Positions 17,332 to 25,583 of a stretch of DNA of 64,000 nt are shown one piece after another. Source of the stretch: Clostridiales bacterium (GTDB lineage: Bacteria; Bacillota; Clostridia; Christensenellales; Aristaeellaceae); NCBI GenBank assembly GCA_015056325.1, contig SVGL01000006.1:1-64000 (forward strand), read 5' to 3'. The notes beneath the pieces are model-generated. The model searched no databases. It worked only from the letters and a program-made list of their open reading frames with translations, and was not told where the DNA came from. A program made the translations under genes and the position numbers. How positions within the stretch are numbered: position 1 is the first letter of the stretch; each line of letters starts with the position of its first letter.

Positions 17332-17377
17332 AGGTTTACCTCTTTCTTCCGCAGTTGCGGATCATATTCGTGATGAT

Positions 17378-18913
17378 TTACCGGCCGCAGGGGCCGTCGT
17401 GGATATACTTGAAATCGCTGAACGCGGCCCAGCCGTTACCCTTATAGGTGAGCAAGCCGATGCGGGCGCCACGCCAGGGACATTCGCTCATGAACGCATC
17501 ATGGCGCAGGTAGGTGAATTCCTTCCCGTCCAGGCTGTAGGCCAGGCGCAGCTCCACCAGATTCTGAATCGAGAACCGCAGGTACATTTCTTCCACCTGG
17601 AAGGGGCCCTTGAACAGCTTGTGCTGCCATTCCTCTTCAATTCCGGGATAGCAGGCCGGACGCTTCAGGGCGATGTCACCCTTGTAGTCGATGGTGACCC
17701 ACAGACCTTCCTCCGTTTTCGTGACGCTATACAGGAAGGGATCGCGGCCCATCGCCACCAGGCCCGCCTGCTGACCGAGCTCCAGATCCTTGGCAGAGAC
17801 CTTCACGGTGACGTATCCGGATGCGCCGATCAGCCGCTGGGTCAGAACATTGCGGACAGCGAGGATATCGACTTCCTCCGCATTGCCTTTCAGCCGCAGC
17901 TCACCCGTCCCGGTTTGCCAGCGGTCATCGACAGGGTTGTGATTCCACATCCACTGCAGGCCCAGCTTGTCGGAGCTGAAATCATCGCTGGTGGGCGTGC
18001 AGCAAATGGGCTGCTCCGGGAGCGACGGCTTCTTATGCATCCACACCGGCTGACCACAGTGCGGCTCATCCGTCGCTTCGCCGATGCGGGGCCAGCCATC
18101 TACCCAAGTGACCGGCTCCAGGTACACCACGCGTCCGGCGACGCCGCATTTGGAGAAGTGCAGGAACCACCACTCCCCGTCCGGTGTGTCCAACAACGCG
18201 CCCTGATGCGGGCCGTTGATCCAGGTTTCGCCCTGCTTACAGATGCGCTTTGCCTCAAAGGGGCCGTCCATCGTAGGGGCACGCAGCGCCATCTGCCAGC
18301 CCATGGAGGTGCCGCCCTGGGGGAAGAGCAGCATCACACCGCCATCCGCATGGTCATACCATTTGGAACCCTCCGCGCCGTCACCACGGAAAATGACCTT
18401 GCCCTCGTCCAGCAGCTCGGTGCCGTCATCACTCATGCGATGCAAAAAGATCGCTCCTGCGCCCAGCTCCGAGCGGCTCAGCCAGGCCCGCCCCTGCTTA
18501 TCCCAATAGGGACAGGGATCCTCCCAACCGGCGATCTTCTTGATGTGAGTCAACGTCCACTCACCGGCGGGATCAGCCGCTTTCGCCAGGAAGAGTCCTT
18601 CCTCCGGGGTACAGAAGTATACATAGAACTCGCCGTTATGATACCGGATGGAGGGCGCCCAGGAGCCGCGTCCGTAGCGTTCCATCGTTTCATATTCTTT
18701 ACCGGGAAGACGGTCATAAATCTTGCCAACAAACTGCCAGTTGACCAGATCCTTGGAGGCAAGAATACGCATGCCCATGTAGTTCATTTCGGAGCTGGTC
18801 ATGTAATAGGTGTCCCCTACACGGATCGCATCCGGATCGGGATAGTCGCCGAAAAGGACAGGGTTGCGATAATAGCCGTTTCCCAAGTCGCCCCAAATGC
18901 CGACTTTGTTCAT
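17378..18913 (-). CDS. Glycoside hydrolase family 43 (beta-xylosidase/arabinofuranosidase type)
   Basis: Likely exo-acting beta-xylosidase or alpha-L-arabinofuranosidase. The 511-residue protein has a five-bladed propeller N-terminal domain beginning NPVLFGDYPDPDAIRVGDTYY, where Asp26 is the expected catalytic base, WAPSIRYHNGEFYVYF, and INGPHQGALLD, which resembles GH43 subfamily 12. The second half (about residues 320-510) is the beta-sandwich domain common to GH43 xylosidases. There is no signal peptide, so it should act on imported oligosaccharides. Start at MNKVGIW with GGAGTG five bases upstream. A perfect consensus promoter precedes it. Confidence 0.88.
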   Translation of the reverse strand: MNKVGIWGDLGNGYYRNPVLFGDYPDPDAIRVGDTYYMTSSEMNYMGMRILASKDLVNWQFVGKIYDRLPGKEYETMERYGRGSWAPSIRYHNGEFYVYFCTPEEGLFLAKAADPAGEWTLTHIKKIAGWEDPCPYWDKQGRAWLSRSELGAGAIFLHRMSDDGTELLDEGKVIFRGDGAEGSKWYDHADGGVMLLFPQGGTSMGWQMALRAPTMDGPFEAKRICKQGETWINGPHQGALLDTPDGEWWFLHFSKCGVAGRVVYLEPVTWVDGWPRIGEATDEPHCGQPVWMHKKPSLPEQPICCTPTSDDFSSDKLGLQWMWNHNPVDDRWQTGTGELRLKGNAEEVDILAVRNVLTQRLIGASGYVTVKVSAKDLELGQQAGLVAMGRDPFLYSVTKTEEGLWVTIDYKGDIALKRPACYPGIEEEWQHKLFKGPFQVEEMYLRFSIQNLVELRLAYSLDGKEFTYLRHDAFMSECPWRGARIGLLTYKGNGWAAFSDFKYIHDGPCGR

Positions 18914-18945
18914 ATGTTCACTCCGTTCGGAAATCATTCTTACCA

Positions 18946-18974
18946 ATTATACCGGGGTTTTCCTGCCCTGTCAA
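18946..18974 (-). promoter_or_regulatory. Consensus sigma-A promoter of the GH43-pepF unit
   Basis: TTGACA (18974-18969), 17 bases, TATAAT (18951-18946): both hexamers and the spacing are ideal, about 33 bases before the GH43 start. Such strength suggests that regulation, if any, is by repression. Confidence 0.88.
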
Positions 18975-18994
18975 GCCGAACAGCTGCGGCACGC

Positions 18995-19021
18995 AAAAAC
19001 CCCTGCCATTTCCGGCAGGGG
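18995..19021 (-). terminator. Terminator of the oxaloacetate decarboxylase operon
   Basis: On the minus strand CCCCTGCC, loop, GGCAGGGG, TTTTT, eleven bases after the oadA stop codon. Confidence 0.9.
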
Positions 19022-19031
19022 CTGGATACAC

Positions 19032-20432
19032 TTAAAAGGTCATGTCGCACATTTCGATGGTGTCGGTGTTGACCATCAGCTGGTTGGCGGCGCGGTACTC
19101 GAAGAACTTGGGGGCCACCTTGGGGAACAGGGCGTAGCTCAGCACGTCCTCCTCGCAGGTATACCAGCCCTTGGCCTTGACTTCCTCGCGCAGCTGATCC
19201 ATCTCGGGTGCAATATCATCCGCATAGCGATGGGTAATGACAGGGGTATCGCCGATGCACTTCTTGCGCACGTCCTCGTTCACGGGCGCGGGCAGCTTAC
19301 CGTAACGGCCGGCCAGCAGGTCCTTGGACTCCTTGGGCACCATCTTATACTTCTCGCCGCCCAGCACGTTCATCACGGCCTGGGTGCCGACGATCTGAGA
19401 GGTGGGGGTGACCAGGGGCGGATAGCCGAAGTCCTTGCGGACGACGGGCACCTCAGCCAGCACGTCGTAGTACTTGTCCATGGCGTTGGCCTGCTTGAGC
19501 TGACCGATCAGGTTGGACAGCATGCCGCCGGGAACCTGGTACTGCAGGGTTTTGACGTCAACGCCCAGCACGCGGGAGGGATCACGCCAGCCATCCTTGG
19601 TCAGGCGGTCAGCCACGGGACGGAAGCCCTCAGCCAGCTTGGCCAGCAGGTTCAGATCCAGGCCGGTGTCGTACTCGGTGCCAGCCATGGTGGCCACCAG
19701 GGTCTCGGTGGCGGGCTGGGAGGTACCGGAGCCCAGGGGGGACAGGCAGGTGTCAACCACGTCCACGCCGGCTTCGATGGCCTTCATCAGCACCATGTCG
19801 CCGGTACCGGTGGTGTTGTGGGTATGCAGCACAATGGGCAGCTTGGTGGCGGCCTTCAGGCGCTTGACGAGGCTGTAGGCCTTGTAGGGCAGCAGCAGGT
19901 TCGCCATGTCCTTGATGCAGATGAGGTCAGCGCCCATCTCCTCGATCTCCTTGGCCAGGGCCACGAAGTAATCCTCGTCATGGACGGGAGATTCGGTGTA
20001 GCTGAGGGCGATCTCCGCAATGCCGCCGTACTTCTTGGTGGCCTTCACAGCGGTCCGCATGTTGCGCAGGTCATTCAGGGCGTCAAAGCAGCGGATGATG
20101 TCGATGCCGTTCTCGATGGCCTTCTGGACGAAAGCTTCCACCACGTCATCGGCGTAGGGACGGTAGCCCAGCAGATTCTGGCCGCGCAGCAGCATCTGCA
20201 GCTTGGTGTTGGGCAGGGCCTTGCGCAGCTGGCGCAGACGCTCCCAGGGATCTTCGTTCAGGAAGCGCAGGCAGCTGTCGTAGGTGGCGCCGCCCCAGCA
20301 CTCCAGGGAGAAGTAGCCGACCTTGTCCAGCATCTCGCAATGGGGCAGCATTTCAGCCGTCGTCATGCGGGTAGCAGCCTGAGACTGATGGCCGTCGCGC
20401 AGGACCGTATCGGTAATCATAAACTTGGCCAT
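19032..20432 (-). CDS. oadA: Oxaloacetate decarboxylase alpha subunit (carboxyltransferase)
   Basis: Moves the carboxyl group of oxaloacetate to biotin on the carrier subunit, releasing pyruvate. The 466-residue product has the TIM-barrel start ITDTVLRDGHQSQAATRM with the metal-binding Asp, IIRCFDALND, the catalytic-lysine strand ICIKDMANLL, and LHTHNTTGTG with the metal-ligand histidines, followed by the conserved carboxylase domain (about residues 290-460). It lacks the C-terminal biotinyl domain of Klebsiella-type alpha subunits; that domain is a separate gene here (21985). A GGAGG site precedes it. Last gene of the operon, 18 bases after oadB. Confidence 0.93.
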   Translation of the reverse strand: MAKFMITDTVLRDGHQSQAATRMTTAEMLPHCEMLDKVGYFSLECWGGATYDSCLRFLNEDPWERLRQLRKALPNTKLQMLLRGQNLLGYRPYADDVVEAFVQKAIENGIDIIRCFDALNDLRNMRTAVKATKKYGGIAEIALSYTESPVHDEDYFVALAKEIEEMGADLICIKDMANLLLPYKAYSLVKRLKAATKLPIVLHTHNTTGTGDMVLMKAIEAGVDVVDTCLSPLGSGTSQPATETLVATMAGTEYDTGLDLNLLAKLAEGFRPVADRLTKDGWRDPSRVLGVDVKTLQYQVPGGMLSNLIGQLKQANAMDKYYDVLAEVPVVRKDFGYPPLVTPTSQIVGTQAVMNVLGGEKYKMVPKESKDLLAGRYGKLPAPVNEDVRKKCIGDTPVITHRYADDIAPEMDQLREEVKAKGWYTCEEDVLSYALFPKVAPKFFEYRAANQLMVNTDTIEMCDMTF

Positions 20433-20450
20433 GATGTAATCCTCCGTTCA

Positions 20451-21902
20451 TTAACCGAACATGGACAGCAGCACACCGGCTGCGATGGCGGAGCCGATAA
20501 CGCCAGCCACGTTGGGGCCCATGGCATGCATGAGCAGGAAGTTGGCGGGATTGGCCTTCTGGCCCTCACGCTGGGAAACACGGGCAGCCATAGGAACCGC
20601 AGACACACCGGCAGAACCGATCAGCGGGTTGATCTTGCCGCCGGAGATCCAGTTCATGAGCTTGGCCAGCAGCACGCCGGCAGCAGTACCGCCCATGAAG
20701 GCAATCACACCCACGACGATGATCAGCAGGGTGTCAATCTTCAGGAAGGTGGAAGCGGTAGCAGTAGCACCAACAGTGATGCCCAGGAAGATGGTGACGA
20801 TGTTCATCAGCTCGTTCTGCATCGTCTTGTTCAGTCGCTCAGTCACACCGCACTCCTTGGCCAGGTTGCCCAGCATCAGGCAGCCGACGAGGGGCGTGGC
20901 GGAGGGCAGCAGCAGGCTGACCAGGATGGTAACCACGATGGGGAACAGGATCTTCTGGGTCTTGGTGGCAGGCTTGAGCTGCTCCATGACGATCTCGCGT
21001 TCCTTCTTGGTGGTCAGCGCCTTCATGATCGGGGGCTGGATGACGGGCACCAGCGCCATGTAGGAATAGGCCGCAACAGCGATCGGGCCCAGCAGGTGGG
21101 GAGCCAGCTTGCCGGTCAGCCAGATGGCGGTGGGGCCGTCGGCGCCGCCGATGATGCCGATAGAGGCCGCCTCAGCAGGCGTGAAGAAGCCGCTGGCACA
21201 GCACACGATAAAGGTCAGGAAGATGCCCAGCTGAGCAGCAGCGCCCAGCAGCAGGGTCTTGGGGTTGGAGATGAGGGGACCGAAGTCGGTGCCGGCGCCA
21301 ACGCCCATGAAGATCAGGCAGGGATAGATGCCCAGCTTGACGCCCAGGTACAGGTAGTCCAGCAGGCCGGCAGAGACAGCCTTGCCGCCCTCAGCCAGCA
21401 GAACGCCAGCCTCGGAATAGACCATGCTGCCGTCCAGGAAAGCATGCTCCATCACGATGGAGGCGGCATTGCCGTTTGCAGCCAGCTGCTCCAGAGCAGC
21501 AGTCAGTGCAATAGGGGTAGAAGCATCCGCATTGATGGCATTGACAAAGTGGCCGATCACTGCGCCAGTCTCGCTGAGAACCTGGCCCGCGGCATTCACG
21601 GTATAGGCAGCAGCATTGAGCAGGTTGTTGCCATCCACCATCACAGCGCCGCCGAAGAGGCCCCAATTGACGTGTCCGCCAGCGAAAAGCTCCTCATGGA
21701 AGACCTCGCTGCCCAGCAGGTTGGTCAGCAGCATACCGAAAGCGATGGGCAGCAGGAGCAGCGGCTCAAACTGCTTGACAATGGCCAGATACAGCAGCAC
21801 GCAGGCTACACCGACCATAATCAGCGCCTTGGGATCGGACAAGAAGTAGAACACGCCGGAAGTCTGCCACAGACCGGACAGCGCATCTGTAATGAACTGC
21901 AT
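20451..21902 (-). CDS. oadB: Na+-pumping decarboxylase beta subunit, with a long insertion
   Basis: Membrane subunit that decarboxylates carboxybiotin and exports Na+. The family hallmarks are present: IFMGVGAGTDFGPL, the GIIGGADGPTAIWL region (IGGADGPT at residues 251-258) with the Na+-site aspartate, and GSAGVSAVPMAAR. At 483 residues it is longer than usual (about 375-430): residues about 64-178, between the first helices and the LGVKLGIYPCLIF segment, carry an extra alanine/asparagine-rich stretch. I use the ATG of MQFITDALSG; a GTG four codons earlier is possible. Gene order is gamma, carrier, beta, alpha. Confidence 0.92.
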   Translation of the reverse strand: MQFITDALSGLWQTSGVFYFLSDPKALIMVGVACVLLYLAIVKQFEPLLLLPIAFGMLLTNLLGSEVFHEELFAGGHVNWGLFGGAVMVDGNNLLNAAAYTVNAAGQVLSETGAVIGHFVNAINADASTPIALTAALEQLAANGNAASIVMEHAFLDGSMVYSEAGVLLAEGGKAVSAGLLDYLYLGVKLGIYPCLIFMGVGAGTDFGPLISNPKTLLLGAAAQLGIFLTFIVCCASGFFTPAEAASIGIIGGADGPTAIWLTGKLAPHLLGPIAVAAYSYMALVPVIQPPIMKALTTKKEREIVMEQLKPATKTQKILFPIVVTILVSLLLPSATPLVGCLMLGNLAKECGVTERLNKTMQNELMNIVTIFLGITVGATATASTFLKIDTLLIIVVGVIAFMGGTAAGVLLAKLMNWISGGKINPLIGSAGVSAVPMAARVSQREGQKANPANFLLMHAMGPNVAGVIGSAIAAGVLLSMFG

Positions 21903-21984
21903 GTTATCACTCACTTTCTGTCAGTATTCAGTCGTTGGTTTTCGCAGCAGTCCTATGACGCTGCGGTTCCAGGGACAAATACGC

Positions 21985-22359
21985 TTACGCAATGACAACC
22001 AGCACGTCGCCAGCGTTGACAGAAGCGCCCTTGGACACGATGACCTGCGCCACGGTGCCAGCCTTGGGAGCGGGAATCTCATTCTCCATCTTCATGGCTT
22101 CCAGCACGCACAGGGTGTCACCGGCATTGACCTTCTGGCCAGCAGCAACCTTCACATCCAGGATGGTGCCAGGCATGGGAGCCTTCACAGATTCACCGGC
22201 GCCAGCCACAGCGGGAGCGGCTGCGGGGGCAGGAGCAGCAGCGGGAGCAGCCACAGGAGCGGGAGCAGCAGCAGGAGCAGCCACGGGAGCAGAAGCACCG
22301 ATTTCCTCAACGTCCACATTGTAAACCTGGCCGTTGACGGTGATCTTGTAAGTACGCAT
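21985..22359 (-). CDS. Biotin carrier subunit of the decarboxylase
   Basis: A 124-residue free-standing biotinyl carrier. After an N-terminal strand ([18 protein letters not shown]) comes a flexible alanine/proline linker (about residues 25-52) and a biotinyl domain with [10 protein letters not shown], whose central lysine receives biotin. It shuttles the carboxyl group between the alpha and beta subunits, like MmdC/GcdC. GGAGG precedes the ATG. The linker DNA is repetitive (codons for Ala-Pro), which could vary in length between strains. Confidence 0.93.
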   Translation of the reverse strand: MRTYKITVNGQVYNVDVEEIGASAPVAAPAAAPAPVAAPAAAPAPAAAPAVAGAGESVKAPMPGTILDVKVAAGQKVNAGDTLCVLEAMKMENEIPAPKAGTVAQVIVSKGASVNAGDVLVVIA

Positions 22360-22420
22360 GATAGTTTCCTCCTTAAAATGTTGTATGTATTAAAATGAAC
22401 GGGATGAGCCAACCGCAGGA

Positions 22421-22729
22421 TTACTGCTTCACGCGCACGATGCGCTTGATCTGGAAGGGATAGCCTTCGCCGCGGACAGCAGCGATCGCAGCCGTGATGA
22501 CAGCCACGGTCTCATCGTCAAACTTGGCGGGAGACAGCTTGCCGACAGGAGCAGGCTCTGCCGCAGGAGCAGCTGCAACAGGAGCGGGCGCTGCCTTGGG
22601 GGCCTCCTTCTTGCCCATGTTGCCAGTCAGCACGCCCATGAGCTTGATCAGCATGATCAGAATGACCAGGCCGAAGAAAACCACAGACATACCTACAACA
22701 GCCACCAGCAGGGAGTTCGCAAAAGTCAT
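22421..22729 (-). CDS. oadG: Na+-pumping decarboxylase gamma subunit
   Basis: Small subunit with one N-terminal membrane helix (residues about 6-30, VVGMSVVFFGLVILIMLI), an Ala/Pro-rich linker and a C-terminal segment (FDDETVAVITAAIAAVRG...PFQIKRI) typical of gamma chains in methylmalonyl-CoA and oxaloacetate decarboxylases; it anchors and assembles the complex. 102 residues. First gene of the four-gene operon. No convincing sigma-A promoter could be assigned in the 282-base gap upstream. Confidence 0.9.
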   Translation of the reverse strand: MTFANSLLVAVVGMSVVFFGLVILIMLIKLMGVLTGNMGKKEAPKAAPAPVAAAPAAEPAPVGKLSPAKFDDETVAVITAAIAAVRGEGYPFQIKRIVRVKQ

Positions 22730-22951
22730 TTGTTACACCATCCTTTCAGCATACGGCATGCTTGCCGCGTATTCAGGGAACGGTATGGATACAGGGAAAG
22801 GCTGCTTCCAAAGCATAATATTGGAAGACATACCTCAATTTTACCCATCTTCTCCTATTCTACATAAGCCCCCTATTTCCTGCCTGCAGAATAAACTTTT
22901 CTCAAATTTTCTGAAACCTTCAATTATTCACCTGCACAGTATCTTGTGCAT

Positions 22952-22988
22952 CAAAAAACCGGGCTTCCCATATGATGAGTAGTCCGGT
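22952..22988 (-). terminator. Terminator after dnaX
   Basis: On the minus strand an imperfect hairpin closed by ACCGG/CCGGT is followed by TTTTTTG, about 25 bases after the dnaX stop. The rest of the gap 22730-23011 shows no gene. Confidence 0.7.
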
Positions 22989-23011
22989 ATGTATTGATTT
23001 ATCCGCAGGAG

Positions 23012-24628
23012 TTACTTGGCCTCGTCCTGCACAAGAACATTGGCCTTACCAAAGGTTTTCTCCAATCCGGTGACGAAGCTGTCATCACTCATGTCCTCTT
23101 TGTTGGCGGAACCAGCGGTAACCGCCTCGAACTCGCTCTCCACGCCCGCAGCCTCGGTCAGCGCATTGCAGACGGCCTTGCGCTTATCCTCCTTCATCAG
23201 CGCCGTGGCAAAGAAGTCCATGCCAACAGCAGCCTCCCAGCGGTAGGTCACGCCATCGCAGCCGATGAACCGCCCCTGAGTCAGGAAGGAATGGGCTCCC
23301 GGATCGCTTTTCTTGAGCTGATTCATGGCTTCCTTCCAGGTATCATCAGTGCTGCGGCCGGTGGGGGTGAGCACCTTGGGCTTGGGAGGCTCCTCTTTCC
23401 TGGAGGCAGGCTTGGCTTCTGCCTTCTCCTTCTTGGCCGGAGCCGCAGCCACCACACCGTTCCTGAGTTTCTCCGTCAGATCGGCTACTTGCTTCTCCAG
23501 CTGGGCGATGCGGTCGTTGAGCGCCGCGGTATCCGCCTCCACCGTGCGCAGGCAGCACTTGAGCGCTGTATTCTCCAGCACGATGCGCGGACTGGAGGCC
23601 CAGCGCAGCTCGGTTTCCGTGGCCATGAAGAACTCCAGCATCTTCATCAGCCGGGTGACGGTCAGGTTCTCAGACTGGTAGATATACTCCTCCGCATCCT
23701 CCCCCGTGATATCCAGCAGGGCGGGCAGCTCATCCGGGCAGGCCTTGGCCATCAGCAGCGCCCGCAGATGCTGGCTGACGTCCTTGGCAAACACCATCGG
23801 CTCGCGGCCCTTGCGCATCAATTCGTCGATCATTCCCAGCACGGTGGACGCATCCTCCATGTCCAGCGCATCCACAAAACGGAAGAGGAAGGACTTGTCC
23901 GACGTGCCCAGCACGCTGCGGACGAGGTCTTCATCCACGTCATTGCGGTAGCCCAGGCACATATCCAGGATGGACAGCGCGTCGCGCATGCCGCCCTCCG
24001 CCGCACGGGCGATCATATGGAGAGCATTATCGCTGGCAGTCGCGCCGGCGCCCTCCACCGCCTGACGGAGGCGTCCCGCAATCTGGTGGGCAGGAATGCG
24101 CCCGAAGTCGAAGCGCTGGCAGCGGCTGAGGATCGTCGCCGGGAGCTTCTGGGGCTCGGTAGTGGCGAGGATGAAGCACACATGGGCCGGCGGCTCCTCC
24201 AGCGTCTTCAGCAGCGCGTTGAAAGCCGAGGCGGACAGCATGTGCACCTCGTCGATGATGTAGACCTTGAACTTGCCATGCTGCGGCGGGTACTTGACCG
24301 TCTCTCGCAGGTCGCGGATCTCATCCACACCATTGTTGGAGGCCGCGTCGATCTCCATCACGTCCATGGATTCCTCCGCCAGCAGGCGGCGGCAGCTTTC
24401 GCACTGGCCGCAGGGATCACCGTTCAACGGCTGCTCGCAGTTGATGGCGCGGGCCATGATCTTCGCCGTGGAGGTCTTGCCCGTGCCGCGGCTGCCGCAG
24501 AACAGGTACGCATGGGCGATGCGCCCCGTGGTGATCTGGTTGCGCAGCGTGGCCACAACAGCCTCCTGGGAGACCATCGAGGAGAAATCAGTGGGCCGCC
24601 ACTGGCGGTATAGGGCTTGATAAGCCAT
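23012..24628 (-). CDS. dnaX: DNA polymerase III subunit gamma/tau
   Basis: Clamp-loader ATPase of the replicative polymerase. The 538-residue product starts AYQALYRQWRPTDF and has Walker A GSRGTGKTSTAK, the four-cysteine zinc module (C...CGQCESC), the sensor DAASNNGVDEIRDL, DEVHMLSASAFNALL and LEEPP, then a lysine/alanine/proline-rich linker and a C-terminal domain. In many Firmicutes dnaX is followed by ybaB and recR; here a terminator follows instead. It lies 41 bases downstream of a run of small membrane-protein genes. Confidence 0.96.
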   Translation of the reverse strand: MAYQALYRQWRPTDFSSMVSQEAVVATLRNQITTGRIAHAYLFCGSRGTGKTSTAKIMARAINCEQPLNGDPCGQCESCRRLLAEESMDVMEIDAASNNGVDEIRDLRETVKYPPQHGKFKVYIIDEVHMLSASAFNALLKTLEEPPAHVCFILATTEPQKLPATILSRCQRFDFGRIPAHQIAGRLRQAVEGAGATASDNALHMIARAAEGGMRDALSILDMCLGYRNDVDEDLVRSVLGTSDKSFLFRFVDALDMEDASTVLGMIDELMRKGREPMVFAKDVSQHLRALLMAKACPDELPALLDITGEDAEEYIYQSENLTVTRLMKMLEFFMATETELRWASSPRIVLENTALKCCLRTVEADTAALNDRIAQLEKQVADLTEKLRNGVVAAAPAKKEKAEAKPASRKEEPPKPKVLTPTGRSTDDTWKEAMNQLKKSDPGAHSFLTQGRFIGCDGVTYRWEAAVGMDFFATALMKEDKRKAVCNALTEAAGVESEFEAVTAGSANKEDMSDDSFVTGLEKTFGKANVLVQDEAK

Positions 24629-24669
24629 GGGAATTGCCTCCCTCTATAACGGTGTCATCAATAAAGCAG

Positions 24670-25023
24670 TCAGTGATAATATCTCTCACAATCTGCTGTT
24701 GACTGAGTTTCAGAACAACTAAACGCAATGAACCTATTGCCTTGCATTGTCAGCGTACCCCACTTTCCCAGCAGAGGTAACAGTTCCTTATATTGTTGTC
24801 TGCTTATATTCTTGGCTGTATATATACATCCGTCTTTTTCCATAAAGGTTGCGTATATCTCTGGAGGATACTCAGGATCTGTATCCCAGTTCACTGATTT
24901 CACCTTAACAGTCACCGTTTTACGAGGGGATTGTTCGATACGATAATCATCAGCAGCTTTCTCAACCCTACTGAGAAAAACCACAACAAAAACAATAAGA
25001 ATAGCTACTCCCAACACTATCAT
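24670..25023 (-). CDS. DUF2500-like small membrane protein A
   Basis: A 117-residue protein with one N-terminal membrane helix (MIVLGVAILIVFVVVFL) and a small beta domain reading V-T-V-K-V-K-S-V-N-W, YATFMEKDG, and WGTLTMQGNRFIAF. This pattern, ending in G-x-L-x-x-x-G-x-x-F-x-x-F, resembles DUF2500 proteins, which have no known function. The start has GAGGAG eight bases upstream and overlaps the stop codon of the 59-codon gene by one base (TAATG). The gene is A+T-richer than its neighbours. Two further proteins of the same shape lie directly upstream. Confidence 0.72.
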   Translation of the reverse strand: MIVLGVAILIVFVVVFLSRVEKAADDYRIEQSPRKTVTVKVKSVNWDTDPEYPPEIYATFMEKDGCIYTAKNISRQQYKELLPLLGKWGTLTMQGNRFIAFSCSETQSTADCERYYH

Positions 25024-25202
25024 TATGCCGTCTCCTCGTCTTCCCTGCGCTGCTGGTACTCCGCGAATTCCTTCTTCAGGCGGCGCTTTTCCTTCCATTT
25101 GGAAAGCATGGCAGAGATCACGCAGAGCAAAGCGATCACACAGACGTACATGAGTATATCGTTGATCAACTCAGGGTAAAATTCGATATCTTCCCACTTC
25201 AT
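25023..25202 (-). CDS. 59-residue single-helix membrane protein
   Basis: A small gene between two DUF2500-like genes. The product begins MKWEDIEFYPELINDIL, has one membrane helix (about residues 15-35, rich in V, I, L, C and A) and a highly charged tail (KWKEKRRLKKEFAEYQQRR then EDEETA). The start has AGAGG eight bases upstream, and the stop codon overlaps the next start (TAATG), two independent signs of real translation. It has the shape of small regulatory or assembly membrane proteins; function unknown. Confidence 0.75.
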   Translation of the reverse strand: MKWEDIEFYPELINDILMYVCVIALLCVISAMLSKWKEKRRLKKEFAEYQQRREDEETA

Positions 25203-25229
25203 GATGAATACCTCTTATACTTCAGCTAT

Positions 25230-25583
25230 TCAGGTGCGCTTGAACACGATGAACTCGTCTCCCTTGGAATAAACGAGGATTCCCTCGTCGCCCTCAGCAG
25301 CCAGGCCATAGTCCTCGCCGGGAACTTCCATTTCCAGCCGGATGCCGTCCCGCTTGTGGAAGGTCAGGAAGTAGCGGGTTTTGGGGATATTGGGGTTCTC
25401 CGGGTCAGCTTCCACCAGGGTGCGCTTCCCCTTCACTTCCGCCTGGATGTTATACACAGGCTTGCGGCCCTGCTTTTCTTCCACGTTGACGCGTCCCGTC
25501 AGCTTGGCCACCAGCATCAGGATGAGGATGGCCGCCATGCCGCCGCCCAGCATCGTGAAGGCGAGCGTCATTGCGTCACGCAT
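25230..25583 (-). CDS. DUF2500-like small membrane protein B
   Basis: 117 residues: an N-terminal membrane helix (about residues 5-27), then a beta domain with IQAEVKGKRTLV, RYFLTFHKRDGIRLEMEV, and GDEGILVYSKGDEFIVFKR. This is the clearest DUF2500-type member of the set. GGAGG lies a few bases before a double ATG; the second ATG has the better spacing. It overlaps the end of the upstream paralogue by 8-11 bases. Function unknown; the conserved tail suggests binding of a peptide or lipid next to the membrane, but this is only inference. Confidence 0.75.
   Translation of the reverse strand: MRDAMTLAFTMLGGGMAAILILMLVAKLTGRVNVEEKQGRKPVYNIQAEVKGKRTLVEADPENPNIPKTRYFLTFHKRDGIRLEMEVPGEDYGLAAEGDEGILVYSKGDEFIVFKRT

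Noticed and set aside
18897..21995. A 1,032-codon plus-strand frame across GH43 start, oadA and oadB
   Set aside because: It spans the opposite strand of three clear genes and a terminator, and reads as low-complexity Gly/His/Gln/Val.
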